The notes: a model not told the origin generated them from the letters alone. DNA of 64,000 bases from Euglena gracilis (GCA_039621445.1 CP154956.1:20859295-20923294), one strand, 5' to 3'; counted from the stretch's first letter, positions 21,640 to 34,220 are shown. Made by a program: numbers and translations.

Positions 21640-22225
21640 TTTACAATGACGTCTTACAAAGATTGTGTAACGGTGAATTGGTTGAAAACTCTACCTTATT
21701 ACCTTTACGTTTAATTTTCGGAATGATACTGGTTACAAGTACTGCATACTCTGTGACTTGATAGATGGCGTACTTTTAGGTTACCACCAATGTCACCCTG
21801 GGGCACCCAAACTTCTGTCTTTGGTGGGTCGCAGGTACTGTACAACCCTGACCGAAAAGGAACTGTACAAGCGCTGTTTGTAAATTGCGCAACGGGGCCA
21901 AACTTGCCAAGCTGTCAAACATGGCAGAAGTACCCCACCAGGTACGATTGACTTCTTACCCGTAGCAAATAACATTTTTACTTCCCTGTGCATGGATTTT
22001 CTTGAATTAGAACCATGCAAAGGATCAGACGGCAAAAATTACGCTACGTCTTTCACTGGCCGAATCTCACAACACCTGGCCACAAGTATTTCCCTGGTAT
22101 TTGGTTTATATCAACACATTACCGGGACAGTTTTTTACGATACTAAAACAGTCTTCGGACGTGACCCTCCAGCCACTGGCGACATAGCGTCAGAACCACC
22201 CGCTCGGTGTAGAGTGATTTGCTAA
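21640..22225 (+). pseudogene. E2 integrase (zinc module and catalytic core, degenerate)
   Basis: The zinc-binding module is visible as YHQCHPGAPKLLSLVGRRYC followed by TCQAVKHGR. The core begins with PGTIDFLPVANNIFTSLCMD (first catalytic Asp). The middle and the Glu region cannot be traced because of shifts, and later words (TGTVFYDTKTVFGRDPP) correspond to the post-core region. It is clearly decayed. Confidence 0.65.
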
Positions 22226-22603
22226 GCATGGTTCTCGGAAGTGGAAGCACTGCGCTCGGATGTGCAAAAGCGGGTAGTCGCTAAACACTCACAAAACAAC
22301 GACAATTCTTGGAAGATTACAAATAACAGGCTTACAAACCATGTAACCACGTGTGTGTTCGCAACTGTAGTACCCGCATGCAATCCACAAAGTTGCACCC
22401 CCTCTGGATTGGCACGTGTTAGATCCTCGACCGGTTGGGTCCAAGTGGGCTCTACAAAGGCGCTTTACCCAACGGTGTCGAGGAGGTGCAGATGGATGAC
22501 TTCACACCATACCTGACTACACCAAACATTAAAGCATTATCCTGCCTCTAATTCGGGGCCACGGTGAAAACTGCCTGAGACAGATCATTTTGTCATTAAG
22601 AAA

Positions 22604-22760
22604 ATGCTTGACCACAAAGTAGACAGTGGTGTACGTTACTGGAAGGTTCGGTGGAGAGGTTACGGTCCCAAAGAGGACACCTGGGAAGCATCCAATAAAG
22701 GCTGGAAACAACAGAAGAAACAACGCAGACATTTCTGTAAGTACTTTCTCTGGAAGGATG
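22604..22760 (+). pseudogene. E2 C-terminal chromodomain
   Basis: MLDHKVDSGVRYWKVRWRGY and the following PKEDTWEASNKGW match the chromodomain core (aromatic residues, WxGY, D/E-TWE). Integrase-linked chromodomains define chromoviruses and are thought to direct integration to particular chromatin. Its position about 380 bases after the integrase remnant supports assignment to E2. Confidence 0.8.
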
Positions 22761-22799
22761 TACAAACATGTCCAAGATTTTGTCCATAGCGTGGAGTTT

Positions 22800-24560
22800 T
22801 GACAAAACCATACTCTGGCGGACGTAAAAAAATATAATGGGCGGATGTCAAATCACTTTGTCCCTGAGAAAGGACTTCTCACAAGATGACTGCGTTCCTA
22901 TACAACCCATTTTATTACACGTGGAGCTATATTTTTGATTTTACACTTGGTGCCAGTATACACATACTATTTTCGTTTGTGTACACTTGGTTGCGTATAA
23001 TGTATACATTTTATGTAATACGATATACAATATTTACAATACAACATATACAATGTATACAATTTACACCGTACAATGTCTTATTTCTCTGTTTCTCCAC
23101 AGCTCAGTGCTTGCTTTTATCTGCTTTTTCTCGGGATGAATGCTGGAGGAAGGGGGCCTGGTCATCAATCCTCCCAAACGTATGTCATCCCTGGAAAACC
23201 TCCTACGAGGGGACCCACTCACCCACAACCTCTTTCGGGAGGAGGAGGACTTGCACTCCCCCGTGGAAGGCCAATCCCCGTTCGGTACGTTCAATCTGCT
23301 TCGACGGCAAGGCAGGCAGTGGCAGCAAATTGCGGTACCAACAGCTTCAGCAGAAAGGCCCGTACTGGCAAATCCCCATGCGATGAAACATGCGGTTTTG
23401 CATGTTGCACAATAACAACATACACAGCCAGGATAACATACAATTGGTGGCCTACAAACTCAACCCATGATTGCACAACACGCGGATTCGGACTACGAAC
23501 AGTTCAGGGTGCCGCAACCGCAGCGTCGAAGGAGGTATGATACGGCTACCAGTGGCCACCGTGCCGCTTTTGAGGCGGCAGAACAACAGCATTTCAAATA
23601 TGAACAACGACAACTTGGTTGAAAGACTCTGTAGTCGTTATGCTACAGCAAAAAAGCGCTAATGCAGTATCCCACTGCTGTGATCTCTCTATTCCCTAAG
23701 CACGTGGGTGAAGTTAAAAATGCCTCAAAAGACACAACTTGCAGTGCTCTGCGCATGAGCACAGATGACTGACCGGATCTTTTTATCCGAGTGATGTCGT
23801 ATTCGTACTGTTGACATCTGTTTTCATGGCCAACAAACCCATCGCCTCCTGGGACCTGTGGTCACAGAGCACGATAGCGGGCAGGATATCTTTCCACCCC
23901 AGAGAATCCAGTTTTCCAGACTATGTAACCCTATCCCTACCTACCTACAAGGGAGGGACCAGGGAGCCCTGGTCCGACCCGTGCTCCGCGGAGTTCACCC
24001 TTTGGATGCTTACGCGTAACACATGCGTCGTTACACCCTTGGACTCACAGAAAGTGAAAAGGGTGATGTTCCAATGCAACAATACACATACTTATCACAA
24101 CAACGTTTCACTTCTCCACCATGCATGCAACCTGTCCGGAGCTGGCAGCCTGGTGTGCAATCACAATCCGGTGCTGAGGCAGAAAAGCCATACGATGAAC
24201 AATGTACTCACGAAACCGCCGAAGATCCACATGACGGTTACGCAACGGAAGACCCTGAGCCGGAGTATACCATAGAAACAAACGAACCACAACCATAACC
24301 ACAACAACCCTCACAACCACAACCACCACAACCTCAACCATCCCGACCACCGACAACCCCAGACGTACCGCTGCCGGAACCGACAGCGATCTGGGTTGTC
24401 GGAGAAAACCCTCTGAGTCCCGTAGAGGACAGAACACGCTATGCACGTGTACCACAAACCTCTGACTTTGCATATATAACAAAGGGTGAACAATAACTTC
24501 CACTCCGCTTCCACCTGTTCCTGACCTCTCCCTGAACCTCGTAGGATTCAGATGTCCGCA
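22800..24560. other. No supported gene; AT-rich stretch and (CCACAA)-type low-complexity run
   Basis: 22,886-23,090 is A/T-rich with tatacaatgtatac words. Between 23,100 and 24,280 there are open frames on the plus strand without recognisable motifs. 24,285-24,350 is a caacca/ccacaa low-complexity run that produces poly-Val ORFs on the opposite strand. Confidence 0.45.
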
Positions 24561-25700
24561 ATTGGTAGTTAACCTTACAGCCATCCAGGCATTACCGCAG
24601 GAGGTGGCGGGAGAGCTCGTGGTCTGTTACAGAGGTGAGAAGGTCAGCAGCGTTCTCAATTTGGCCGTCGCCCCCGCTCAAGCCGCTGTTGTGTGGCCGG
24701 TTGTGGTTGTGAAATCCACAGGCCAGCCGAGAACGGTGACACCGGAATCATCAGCACGCGGTACAGGCTGAAAGCACTCCCGGTCTGGAGTGGGCCCAGG
24801 CAACGCACTTGGACAGGTTCGTTTGAAACCCTGTGTGTTTGTTTTTCACTCGGAGAAAATCCACGCACTTCTGCTGCACCATTGGTTCCCCGATCAGTAG
24901 CCCGTCGTCAAGGGAGCCGGAAGGCCAAAGCATATCTGGCTGTTGTCCAATTGTTTTGGCCGCAGTGTGTAGCCCAACCACAAAGCCAATGGGCACCAGG
25001 GGACTGCCTTGATGAGTGCCCTGTGTGCACGACAGAAGCTCGCCCGTCACTTATAAAGTGCTCCCGTTGGCCCTACGCAAACCACAAATAGTTGAAAATC
25101 GCGGTGGGCGTGTCTGCACCTCTTAGAGCATGACGGTGCGGTCGAAGGATTTGAAGGCGTTTTTGAGGTCAACCTGAAGAACAGCCCAGTTTCCCCTGGG
25201 GTCCATTTTTCTCACCATATTTTGGGGCGTGATCGCGATGGTTTCGGAGATCACGACCCCGTTCTGCAGGTGCTCTGCCCCCGCAAATTGATCCGTTGTG
25301 GGCCCTGTGTGAAGCAGTGCTTTCCCACCAATCGGCGAAGCGATTCACCTACAGCGATTCGCCGGAAGTCATCGTCATTCTTCCCCAGGGGGGTCAGGGT
25401 TTCGGAGCACCAGCTGGGCACGAGTTCGGTGGCAGGTTGCCTCAAACCTAGGCGGAGGCCAGTTGGCCTAGCGCCGTCAGGAGGCTTTGCGCGGTAGCCA
25501 GTAGGGCGGACGGCGTCACACAAGTGACGTAGACGCTGTCTGAAGGGGCCGAGGGAGCCCAGAAAACGGCATTTTTGGCCCCGATGGGGCAATTCCTGGC
25601 AGCAAAACGACCGGTCACCGCGGCCGTTTTCGGTCGTCACGACAACCGGGGCCCTTTGCCTGATTGCGAAGGACCGCAGACGCGGAGACCCCATTTCCGC
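24560..25700 (-). pseudogene. L2: decayed RT fragment of a non-LTR retrotransposon, same group as L1
   Basis: In minus orientation the fragments read LTPLGKNDDDFRRIAVGESL (conserved RT block before the palm), GTHQGSPLVPIGFVVGL (GxxQGDPxGP block) and SLDDGLLIGEP (catalytic YxDD box, first residue changed). After that come TNLSKCVAWAHSRPG and GWPVDFTTTTG, the latter matching VPVDFTTSH in L3. Order and spacing agree with L1 RT. There are many stops and shifts. Confidence 0.65.
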
Positions 25701-25857
25701 CGCGGCCGGCGTGCGGAAAACGCAGCACTTACCGCCCAGGAGACATAAAAACGCACGAAAATGACAAACGCCCAGAAAACGCCTTTTTTTGGCCCCGATG
25801 GGCCCATTCCGGGCTGCAAAACGACCGGTGGCCGCGGCCGTTTTCGGTCGTCTCGAC
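25559..25857. repeat. Duplicated 85-bp segment in L2
   Basis: gcccagaaaacg...ttttcggtcgt at 25,558-25,640 is repeated at 25,772-25,855 in the same orientation with about 88% identity and a 213-215-base offset. The unit contains gcaaaacgaccggt and gccgcggccgttttcggtcgt. It interrupts the RT relic between recognisable blocks. Confidence 0.75.
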
Positions 25858-26429
25858 GACGAGTTGCGTGGGAAGGGGAGGATTGCCTCGCGCAGGAATT
25901 TTTCCCACCGAGCACATTGACCATCTGGGAAAAGTGGCAGCTTCCGGGAAAAGTTGTTGAGATGGACCGGTGGTCCCGCTGGTTGCAGCTGTTGTAGTTA
26001 TACACGAACTGCAAGTCTGCTGGAAGGATGTGTGCCCTCAGACAGTAGGACCGGCAAAGCCTTAGCCAGGGCTCCTTCCACGACAACCGTACGCCCCCGC
26101 CGGAACACGGTGTCAGTGTCAGGTACGCCTTAGGGTTCGGTGCGCGCCTTCTTCGCTGTGTGTGTGTGTGTCGAAGGACGAAGGAGGCAGTCTCGAAGAA
26201 CTCCGAGGCTCTGTCATCAGTGATATGTTGAACAGGTGGATTCGACAGTTTATGTCGGTTGAGATATCTTCAGCCGCCTCGCGGACGTCGCTCAGGACGG
26301 TGATCAGGACCATTTCGTGGAAGGCCACAATGGCAGACAGGCGGTCGCTGGTAGGATTCTTGGCGTATTCCGTGATGAAATCAGTGAAAGTCTCCGTTAT
26401 GTCGCGCTAATTCGCGGCGGTAACGTGAA

Positions 26430-27110
26430 AAATGGAACTACCACGGGCGTTGTCCCTGGAGGCCCTGTGCGAGGCGGATAACCTCCGTCCTGGTCGGAGG
26501 TCTCTGGCGTATGAGTGTCGTAGTTTGTTCCACAGGGAGAGGCGGTGCACAAAGGCCTCGGCCGGTTTGGAGATCGACGCCTCATCCCCGGCTTTCCCAC
26601 CCAGCCAGCACTTCCCGAAGTCTCCGGGCCAAGGTTTCAGGGAAGACTTTTCCGCCTGCCTCTGCGCGTGCCCTGCGCCTGGCTAAAAATTCTTCCTGAA
26701 GCGGGCGTAATATTGGGGCATACTGTTCAGGCAGGCCCCCCACAAGAGTAGGGGGAGGGTACGGGACAACCCCGGAGCAGGTGTCGGCGGGTTCCATTAC
26801 CCAGCCCTCTTCTAACTCGCGGGCACCACTCACTGGGACCCATCCCATCAGTGTGGTGGTCCTTTGGGGGGTTCCTGAAAAATGCGGTTTAGCCATGCCG
26901 AATTCCACTCTTCCGGGATCGTCCCCCCCTGGAGGGCTTCCCCATTGGAACAAGTTGTCGACCATTCTTGTCCGTCATCTTCCAGCGGGTCTCTTCCCCC
27001 GTCCCGGTCAACCAGCGTGGTTTTATCATGGTTTTCTCCATCGAGCGGAGGTGAACGCAGGGTGCGGCGCAGGAAGGGGGGAGGACGGCTTTTCAACAGG
27101 GAGTGTGTGA
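26430..27110 (-). pseudogene. L2 upstream ORF, homologous to the L1 region at 55.5-55.95 kb
   Basis: The minus frame 26,965-26,582 ends EEFLARRRARAEAGGKVFPE and TLARRLREVLAGWE. This parallels AKFLARRESRRQAGGETWPE and KVARTLRLLIDRWE in L1 (55,700-55,800). Upstream, MGWVPVSGARELEEGWVMEP corresponds to the L1 segment spanning the family C insertion site. It therefore represents the same pre-RT protein region of the non-LTR family. Function unknown; Arg/Pro-rich, possibly nucleic-acid binding. Confidence 0.6.
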
Positions 27111-27338
27111 TGGTTATGTATCCCTCCCCGGGGAGGGTCGGCTCGGGGATCTCTTCAGGAGCGGAACTGTGCCAAAATCTTGCTCCTTCGATGCTGTCCC
27201 CGGGTTTCCAGGCATCGGAGTTATGGGCCCCCAGTTGTGGCGGGGTATCTTACCCCAAAGGGGCGGACTGTGGCCACTGGGTCCTTACAGAAGGGTGAAA
27301 CCACCACGTCTTGGGTTAAATAGGGTAGATGTAAGTAC

Positions 27339-28430
27339 ATGGTGGGAGGGTCCTTAGCAACATTTACAGGTGTGTTATCACACAGTGGGGGGGTCAACAG
27401 CTATCAACGCAGGGACTGCGCAATATCTCTGCAGCAGCTTCAGGGCTGGCCCACCTGGACGCCCGAACGGATGCTGAAGAGCTCCGACCTCGCGGAGGTG
27501 CGCTTCGCCCTAGGAGCCGCCCACCGTTGCGCCGCCGCCCCCTCCCTCCGGAAGGGTACCGCCTTCGACGACACCTCCCTGCAGGCAGGCCACCCCCTGG
27601 CCGTGGACAACGATCAAGCCGACCACTTCGCGAAGCAAGCAGCTCGCGGACCCGTCACCCCCCCCCTGGCCCCCCCTCCCCCGCTCAACACTGCGACGCT
27701 GTGGAGCTGCTGGATACAGCCGACGCCCCCATCATCAACGTGGAGGGCTACTTCTTCTCCGACTGGTGGCGGCTGCGACGGCACGCATTGGGCCCAATCG
27801 GCTCCCGAGCCCGGCTGGAGATTCTGTACCCTTTGGACCTGGACATCGCCTGGCCCCTCTCAGTCAGCATTTTCCGCAGCCCCGCCTGCGGACAAGAACG
27901 CTTTCTACACCCAGTCCCTCCCTGCCGTCGTCAAGTTGGTCGCCTTGGTGCGTTGCGGCTGCCTGGCGCCTCAGGATCGGCGCTCCAGACACGTCCTCTC
28001 CGACTCGGTGCCTGTCTACCTGCGCTGTGAGGCTGCTGTCGAGGATGAATCCCATGTCCTCATCGCTGTCCAGCTACCGGTTCCGCGGACTGGGAGTCCT
28101 CCTTCTCCGAGGCCTGGCAAGCAGCCGCCGCCACGTGCCGGCTGCGCGTCCCGCTCCCGCCTACCGACTGGATACACCGGCACCCCCTCCCCGGCGGCCC
28201 TGATCCCACCGTCAGTCCTGCAGCATCACTGCAGCGCCTATGGTGACCCTCTCTGCTTCCTCTCGTGCCTCCACCGCCACCTCGCGGACCGCCTAGCGGA
28301 AATCCTCCGTCGCCGTGGGAAACTCGGTGCTGCCGCCGTTGTCTCCTCCCCCGCCGCATCGGCGCCCTCGGCCCCGAGGTTACGGAGGCCCTGCCCCTTC
28401 CCTGCTTCTCTGCGTACCGTCAGCTGACCG
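27339..28430 (+). pseudogene. L4: C-terminal RNase H and Cys/His tail of a LINE-type element (degenerate)
   Basis: About 27,480-27,660 reads SDLAEVRFALGAAHRCAA and then AVDNDQADHFAKQAARGP, which resembles the end of the RNase H domain in non-LTR elements (D..AD..A..A). Further on, VLSDSVPVYLRCEAAVEDES may correspond to the Cys/His segment that often follows, but the cysteines are not regularly kept. The region is GC-rich and shifts frame several times. Assignment is tentative. Confidence 0.4.
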
Positions 28431-29740
28431 TCGCCGAGCTGTGTCACGCCGTGATCGCCCGCCGCTCATCGCCTGGCTCCCCCGACCCAGCTCCCCTCTC
28501 CGGATGCCGCCCCACCCTGAGGCGACACCCGTCGTCAGTGGCTGCGCCATCGTTTCCCCCTCCTTTTGCAGTCCGAGATGGTCCCCTGCCTCTCGGCACG
28601 GAATCCGTTTGGGCCCACTTCGAGCAGTCGACTGGCGAACGCTTCACCCCCTCCCCCGGCTCACGGATAGCGCAGCGGGTCAGCGGCGTATGACACGTTC
28701 TGGGCAACCTCGTCCGATTCTGCCACCGCTGCAACGCATACCCCCAGGGCACCTGGTACTACAACCGGGTCATACACGGCCCTCGTTGACGTGGATCGGT
28801 GGCGCCAGTCTGCTGAGGCCACTGAATCCCTCCACCCACCGCAGCCACTGTACCACCGGATGGCTTCCGTGGACGAGACATTGCCTGGGTCCGTCATTTT
28901 CTAACTCTCCCGTTCCAAAAATCAGTACCGGAACAGTGAGGGGAGTGCTGCATGGCGCTCCTGCTGCTGTGGGAGGTCGAGCACGGAGCAACATTCCACG
29001 CTGTGCAGGGCATCTCCTGCCCCTGATCGGCTTCACCCGCCGCTTACAGTTCCGGGTTTGGCGCGAACCTGACCTGGACTGGCTGACGTGGAAGGAAGTC
29101 CACCTCCCCCTGGCTCCCGGTTTACCGTGCTCACACCATCTTCGATGGTCGGTGCAGATCACCCCCCCCCCCACCTGTGGGCAGTCCCGACATGTGGTAC
29201 CACGAGTTCACCACTTGGTTGAAGGCGTACCTGCTCTCCCTCGCGATCCCAGCACCCAACCCCTCTTCAGCCCCCGCCGCGGCGCCACGCAATACGGGCA
29301 GATCCTCACCTTGATCAGCACGGAATGCCTGACCTAGGGACCGCCCCCCCCCCCGGGGGGTGCCTCCTCGTCCTCCACGCAGCCGGGAGACCCCCCCCGA
29401 CCCACCAACCCCCCAGCTTGACCCGAGGACTGTGCCCCCCTCTTCGGCCCCGGCAGCCCCCCCAGGCCTGCCCCCCCCCGCTCCCGGCGCCCCCGGCAAC
29501 CCTTGCGGCAGAATCCCGCAAACGTACGGCTTCACGGCCCCCGGCAGCGGCCACCCCCCCCTCCGAGGCGCAGGCCACCCTTGGGGCCTGGCTGCAGCCG
29601 CCGCCAACCTGCCCACCCCCACATGGACGGGCAGCGGAGAGCCCGCCGACCTGACTATGGGGGGCTAGGGCGCTGGGACTGCGGCTTTAGGCTCTGCGCC
29701 TAGGTCTCGGGGCACGTGCCGCGCACGGTGAAGGAGCTGC
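28430..29740. other. GC-rich region, no gene supported
   Basis: Long open frames on both strands reflect GC richness (few stop codons) rather than coding. Poly-C runs occur at 29,161-29,171 and 29,344-29,355. No motif recognised on either strand. Confidence 0.4.
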
Positions 29741-29743
29741 CCT

Positions 29744-30058
29744 TCACCAGACCGAAACACCCCCCTCGACAAGGACACCCACCTGCACCACCTCAACGGC
29801 AACAGCCGACCAGCATGCAGTAACAACATCTCTTAATGCGGCTACGTGAGCAGCTGCACATGTCCGGGCTCTAGCACAGTGAGTCAGCGAAGATCTGCAG
29901 CAGCTGCCGCAGGAGGGCGCTGCCGAGGGAGACCAGTTCACAGTGGGTGCTGCTGCGGCGTCAGGGACGGAGCACAGAACAGCCTCCTCGTGGTCAGGGT
30001 CCCAGATGGCAGTGGCGCCGGTGGAGTTCAGGGAGCCGTCGGTGAACAGGGCACCCAC
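29744..30058 (-). pseudogene. L5: RNase H N-terminal fragment of a LINE-type element
   Basis: GALFTDGSLNSTGATAIWDP contains the TDGS motif that supplies the first catalytic Asp of RNase H, followed by a beta-hairpin-like TAIWDPDHEEAVLCSVPD. After that the frame is lost; another frame continues LVSLGSALLRQLLQIF. Opposite orientation to L4, so this is not the same copy. Confidence 0.5.
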
Positions 30059-30214
30059 CCGGGGTAAGGTGTCAGTTGGTAGCAGGGTGAATGTCCCTAG
30101 AGTAGGACAGCTCGGGGGAGAAGACCGGCCAGCTCACGGCCAGGGAGGACTGTGGGTTGCGACGGACCTTCCTCCGCAGCGACTGCAGGGCCGAGCGCAG
30201 GCGGCAAATTGGTT

Positions 30215-31205
30215 GTAATGGATTTGGAACTCAAAGAGGAATGGAAAGATGCACCCCTTCGTTCCAAGTGTTGGCCCATGTCCCCCCAAGATTGCGCCGA
30301 AATTGAGCACAAGTTGATGAGTTGGTGCAAGCCGGGTTGGTTGAACCCTTACCCCCCGGCACGTTTCCGAAGTATTGTTTGCCCACTTTTCTCGTCGACC
30401 AAAAGGAAAGCAAGGCAAAAAGAATGGTTGAACAATACGTACGACTCCACCGCCGAACCAAACCGCACGCGGCATTTTTACCGAATATGGAAATTCTTGT
30501 CAAAAACATGGCAAAGACAAAGTTCAAGACGAAACGTGACCTAAGGAGCAGTTTTGGGCAAGTTGGGTTGACCTCCCGGGCAAAGTAACCTTCGGCGTCG
30601 ACGACCCCCTCCGGACGGTGTTTTTGGTGCCTCTGCATGCCTTTTGGACTTCAAGGTGCCCCCGGAGGTTTCCAAGAAATGATCGCGCTCCTAATTTTTT
30701 AGGTGAAAGCAAAGCCGAACCTCAAGGAAACTTTATCGAGGAGTCAGCTCGGTGTATTTTTGACGATTGCGGAATTTGCACGGATTCAAAAGAGGAGCAC
30801 CTAATTTTGGTAGAAGCGTTTCTTTCCGAATGCCAGAAACATCAAATGCGTGTGAAGCTGAGCAAGTGTGAATTCCTTCAAACGAACAATGAATATTTGG
30901 GATTTGTTTTGAGTCACTGGACGTGGTCGCCGAGCAAAAAGAAGGTTGATGCCATCCTAAAAGCAAAAGTCTCTAACTTGAAGGAGTCACAATCTTTCCT
31001 CGGAGCACTGAATTTCTTTCGCCGTCACGTACCAAAATTTTGCAAATCATCACACGTGTTAACAGAAGGTCTCAAAAAGGAAACACCGTGGAAATGGGGT
31101 TTGGAGGAACAAAGCAAATTCGACGAGCTCAAATCTAAACTGGCAAAACTGACGTGTTTTGGAACACCGAGACCGAGTGGAGAAATCGTGATTTTGACCA
31201 CCTGA
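30215..31205 (+). pseudogene. D2: reverse transcriptase (5'-truncated relative of family C)
   Basis: The copy starts abruptly in the pre-RT linker (VMDLELKEEWKDAPLRSKCW), matching DIELKPEWEGKPLRQKCW in family C. Pieces of RT follow in several frames: LVEPLPPGTFPKYCLPTFLV, an eroded palm, RCIFDDCGICTDSKEEH (the xxDD box, both aspartates kept), YLGFVLSHWTWSPSKKK and FLGALNFFRRHVPKF, up to SGEIVILTT at the RNase H start. Frame 30,618-31,205 is the longest intact part (195 codons). It shares with C the unusual FDD box in place of YxDD. Confidence 0.8.
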
Positions 31206-32400
31206 AGTGACGTTCAAGGTGGAGCTACAATTTTTCAATTCCAAGAAGTTTCGAAAGAGATTTTGGAAGACTTCAAAAGGAGATCAACCATTTTTGAGAC
31301 AAAAGGAGTGAAGTCGGACGAGAGTTTTGACCGTACCTGCCCGAAGAGGTTCACCCTGTCCCTCTCGGCCCTATTCCTGGAAATGGAACGATACTCGACA
31401 AAGGTACAATACCTGTAAAAGGGATTTGCTTTCGGGAGTTTTGGCAATGTCACCAAATACCGAATGGTTGCCCATCAAATGATTGTGTGGTTTTGCGACA
31501 ACCCGGCAACACGTTCTTTTCTCGACTCCGCACCACCGACTAACCCACGACTACGAAGATGGTACAAATTTCTTTCCCTTTTTGCCATTCTATTCAAGGT
31601 TGGTGAGCAATTGCATTTTTCAAAGGAAGATTATTTGTCCAAGAAATGTGGAACGCTTTGGAAGAAAGGAAAGCGACTACCTTTGGAGAAAGGTTGATGC
31701 ACAAATCGGAAAAGGGTTTGTTTTGCGAGAACAAAAAAGTTGTTCCCAAGGCGAAGCTTGAGAAAACATTGAAGTGGAGTCATGATGTGAATGGACATCC
31801 GGGTGCGGAGGGCACTGTTCGTTTCTTCTCCAAGATGTTTTGCTCGGATGAGTCAAAAAGGAATTGTTACGGTGTGGCAAAACGAATTTGTGATTTTTGC
31901 GAAGTTTATCTGAAAGGCAAACCGAACACGTCGACCGACCGTGGATTAATTTTGTCGCTTCCGATACCGCAAATTGTGAACGACACAATTTACATCGATC
32001 TTATTTCAATGGATGCACACAATGACTTCAATTACGTTCTCACAATTGTAGATTCACTCTCAAGGTTTGTGAAGTTCTTACCGTGTTCCAAAAACATAAG
32101 TGGTGAGGAAACTCTGAAATTGATTTGAAAGGAGTGGATTTTGAATTTTGACAGGCCTCAATGCATCATGTGCTACAATGATGTTCGTTTTTCGCAACAA
32201 GAAGGTCTCTATCAAAAAGTGTTTCGGTCTTTCGGCGTGGAAGTGAAATTTTCGGTTCCCCAACACCCACAATCAAATGGTCTTTGTGAGCGAACAAATC
32301 GAGCATTTTTGCAAAATTTGAGAGCATTAACATTGGAAATGAAAACAATTGCCTGGCCAAAGCTCACACAGATTGTTTTATGGATGATTGGATGAATTCC
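31206..32400 (+). pseudogene. D2: RNase H remnant and integrase core
   Basis: RNase H is eroded (QGGATIFQFQE; MIVWFCDNPATRSFLDSAPP, where FCDN is the third acidic site). The integrase zinc module reads HDVNGHPGAEGTVRF ... CDFCEVYLKGK. The core reads IYIDLISMDAHNDFNYVLTIVDSLSRF (first Asp). After a stop at 32,126 it continues with MCYNDVRFSQQEG (where family C has SDNDVRF, so the catalytic Asp is changed to Tyr) and SNGLCERTNRAFL with the catalytic Glu. Two or more in-frame stops and the lost Asp make it inactive. Confidence 0.8.
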
Positions 32401-32442
32401 CAAGTTTCTCCAAAAACGGGATATTCATAAAGTGAGCTATTT

Positions 32443-33140
32443 TTGGGACGTCCAAATTGGAAATGTAAAACCATCCCCGAACCGGGAAGTACCCCAAACG
32501 TTGAAAGTTTTTTGAGAGACCTTATTCAAATCCAAGATGTTGTGATGAGAAGAATTCAAAGGATGTGTGAATCGAAAAACAAGTCTTTGAACAAAGGTCG
32601 TCCGAATTCGAGCCATTTTGTTGGTGATTTTGTCCTCGTGAGTAAGGATCGATGGCCACAAAGGAAATTGAAGAAAATCGAAACTCAATGGTTTGGTCCT
32701 TATCGCCTTTTGAAAGTGAGACACAACACCTTGAAAGTAGCCGTTTCACCACGTTTGGGTGGAGAATGAATTTGCACGTTTTCGCAAGTGAAACATTGGA
32801 GAACCGTGTCTGACCACGATGAAGAATTTTTGCCCGACTATTTTTAACCCGCTGACGAAGAAGAAACCAAAAAAGAAGCGGCGGTTGCCGAACGGGAAAA
32901 CGAACACGGAAAAGAGAGTTTGAGAGACGTACCCCCCGGTTTTTTTAGTGTCAAAGATTTTGAGGCACAAGTTTGACCAAGAATGGAAATTTTTGGCACA
33001 ATGGGAGGGTTTCCTCGTTACGTCCCCAACATGGGTGCCAAGCAAGAATTTTAACCTTGGAGGAGGAAAATGGAATGAGATTTTTGTGAAGTATTGCCAA
33101 AACAACCATTTGGCATGCCCCCCAGGGAATACAATCAAGA
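32443..33140 (+). pseudogene. D2: integrase C-terminus (GPF motif) and chromodomain-like tail
   Basis: WFGPYRLLKVRHNTLKVAVS corresponds to the GPY/F module of gypsy integrases. Further on, ILRHKFDQEWKFLAQWEGFL with SPTWVPSKNF is chromodomain-like and matches YKILKHKYQGGWKFLVWWEN with STWEPVASF in family C. Stops separate the two pieces (near 32,767 and 32,945). Confidence 0.7.
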
Positions 33141-33555
33141 ATGACAATGAGAATGTGGGAGGAAGCCTTCTTTTCCACATAAACGCAAGTTCTACCATTT
33201 TGAAACCCCCACGGGAAATGAGAATTTACCGGTGGATACGCGCGATGCGAATTTTTGCGTTTTGTCCGATGTCCTTGAGAACTCGAATGACCTTTTGGAG
33301 AATGGAATGCCCCCACCCTGGGAAGTGGGCAATGGCAGGACCCTTGGAACCTGCAAAGGACTTGTATGCGGGGAGGAAGAAAAGAACTGGGAAGTCCCGT
33401 TTCCGCCCAATTCCGAAGGGACTTAATCGTGGGAAGGAGCCAATCAACCGCTCACCCGTCCACCTTCCCCCGTACCTTACTCACTCTTTTCCAAGTCCTT
33501 TTTCTGTGAACAGTTCTTACCATTTTTCACTTGTGATGAAGAGTCGTATCTCTTT

Positions 33556-34209
33556 GTCCGTCCCCCCAGCCACCAGCCCGTGGGGGGGTGCGGGTGCCCC
33601 CGCCGGAACCGGGTTTTTTCCCGAAAATGGTGGGCTTAAGTCATTTTCAGGTGTTTCCCCCGGGTTCCCTCCCGGCTGGGACTCCCCGCGTAGGATCGGT
33701 AACAACATTTCAAAAATTCCCCAAATTCCCATTGAAAACCTTTGGTGCTATCCTTCGAAACGTGGTTTGCCAACCCCAAAAAAATGCAAATAGCACAAAG
33801 AATGCCACACACCAACACCGATGTCCGGAAGTCCACACACACCGGAATGGGTCAAAAAGGTGGCCGGAGGGCGTCCGGCAGTCGGAAAGTCCCCTGTCAC
33901 TATTGAATCAATCCACTTCCACCATAGAATTCAATACTTGTCAAATATCCAAGAGATCTTGTTGATTTGAATTCCACTTCCAAAACTTCAACTTTCGAAT
34001 AATGGCCAATAAAAAAAAACCCACAAATGTCTGTGAAATGGGGATAATTAGCTACCTTTGGGTTTTTGTTCAATCTCGAGAATGAATTGGAAGGTTTCCG
34101 AAAAGTGAATTTAAGCGCGCACTTAGCGATGTTGTGCGCGACGTTGAAAAATGGTCCTTTGGGTGCATCCCCCCCCCCCTAGACCGTTGACGACCCCCAA
34201 CGGTCTACA
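33556..34209 (-). repeat. 3' LTR of element A (outer end lost)
   Basis: Direct repeat of 50,252-50,903 at about 97% identity by eye. In element orientation (minus) it begins TGTAGACCGTTGGGGG and lacks the last 58 bases of the 710-bp 5' LTR. The outer end is replaced by unrelated sequence, so no target duplication can be read. It encodes the same reading frame (MGIWGIFEMLLPILR...) as the 5' LTR. Confidence 0.85.
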
Positions 34210-34220
34210 CCCCCTCCCTT
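34210..34220 (-). other. Polypurine tract of element A
   Basis: AAGGGAGGGGG directly precedes the 3' LTR start TGTAGACC in element orientation. The identical tract precedes the 3' LTR of element B at 42,139-42,149. Confidence 0.8.

Noticed and set aside
24108-24584. Poly-Val membrane-like protein
   Set aside because: Caused by a caacca/ccacaa low-complexity run.
28060-29654. Overlapping long ORFs on both strands
   Set aside because: GC-rich DNA has few stop codons; frames conflict and contain no recognisable domain.
33556-34209. Helitron-like 3' end because of the terminal hairpin
   Set aside because: The hairpin lies at the LTR start next to a polypurine tract, with a matching LTR and PBS at the other side, so an LTR element explains it.
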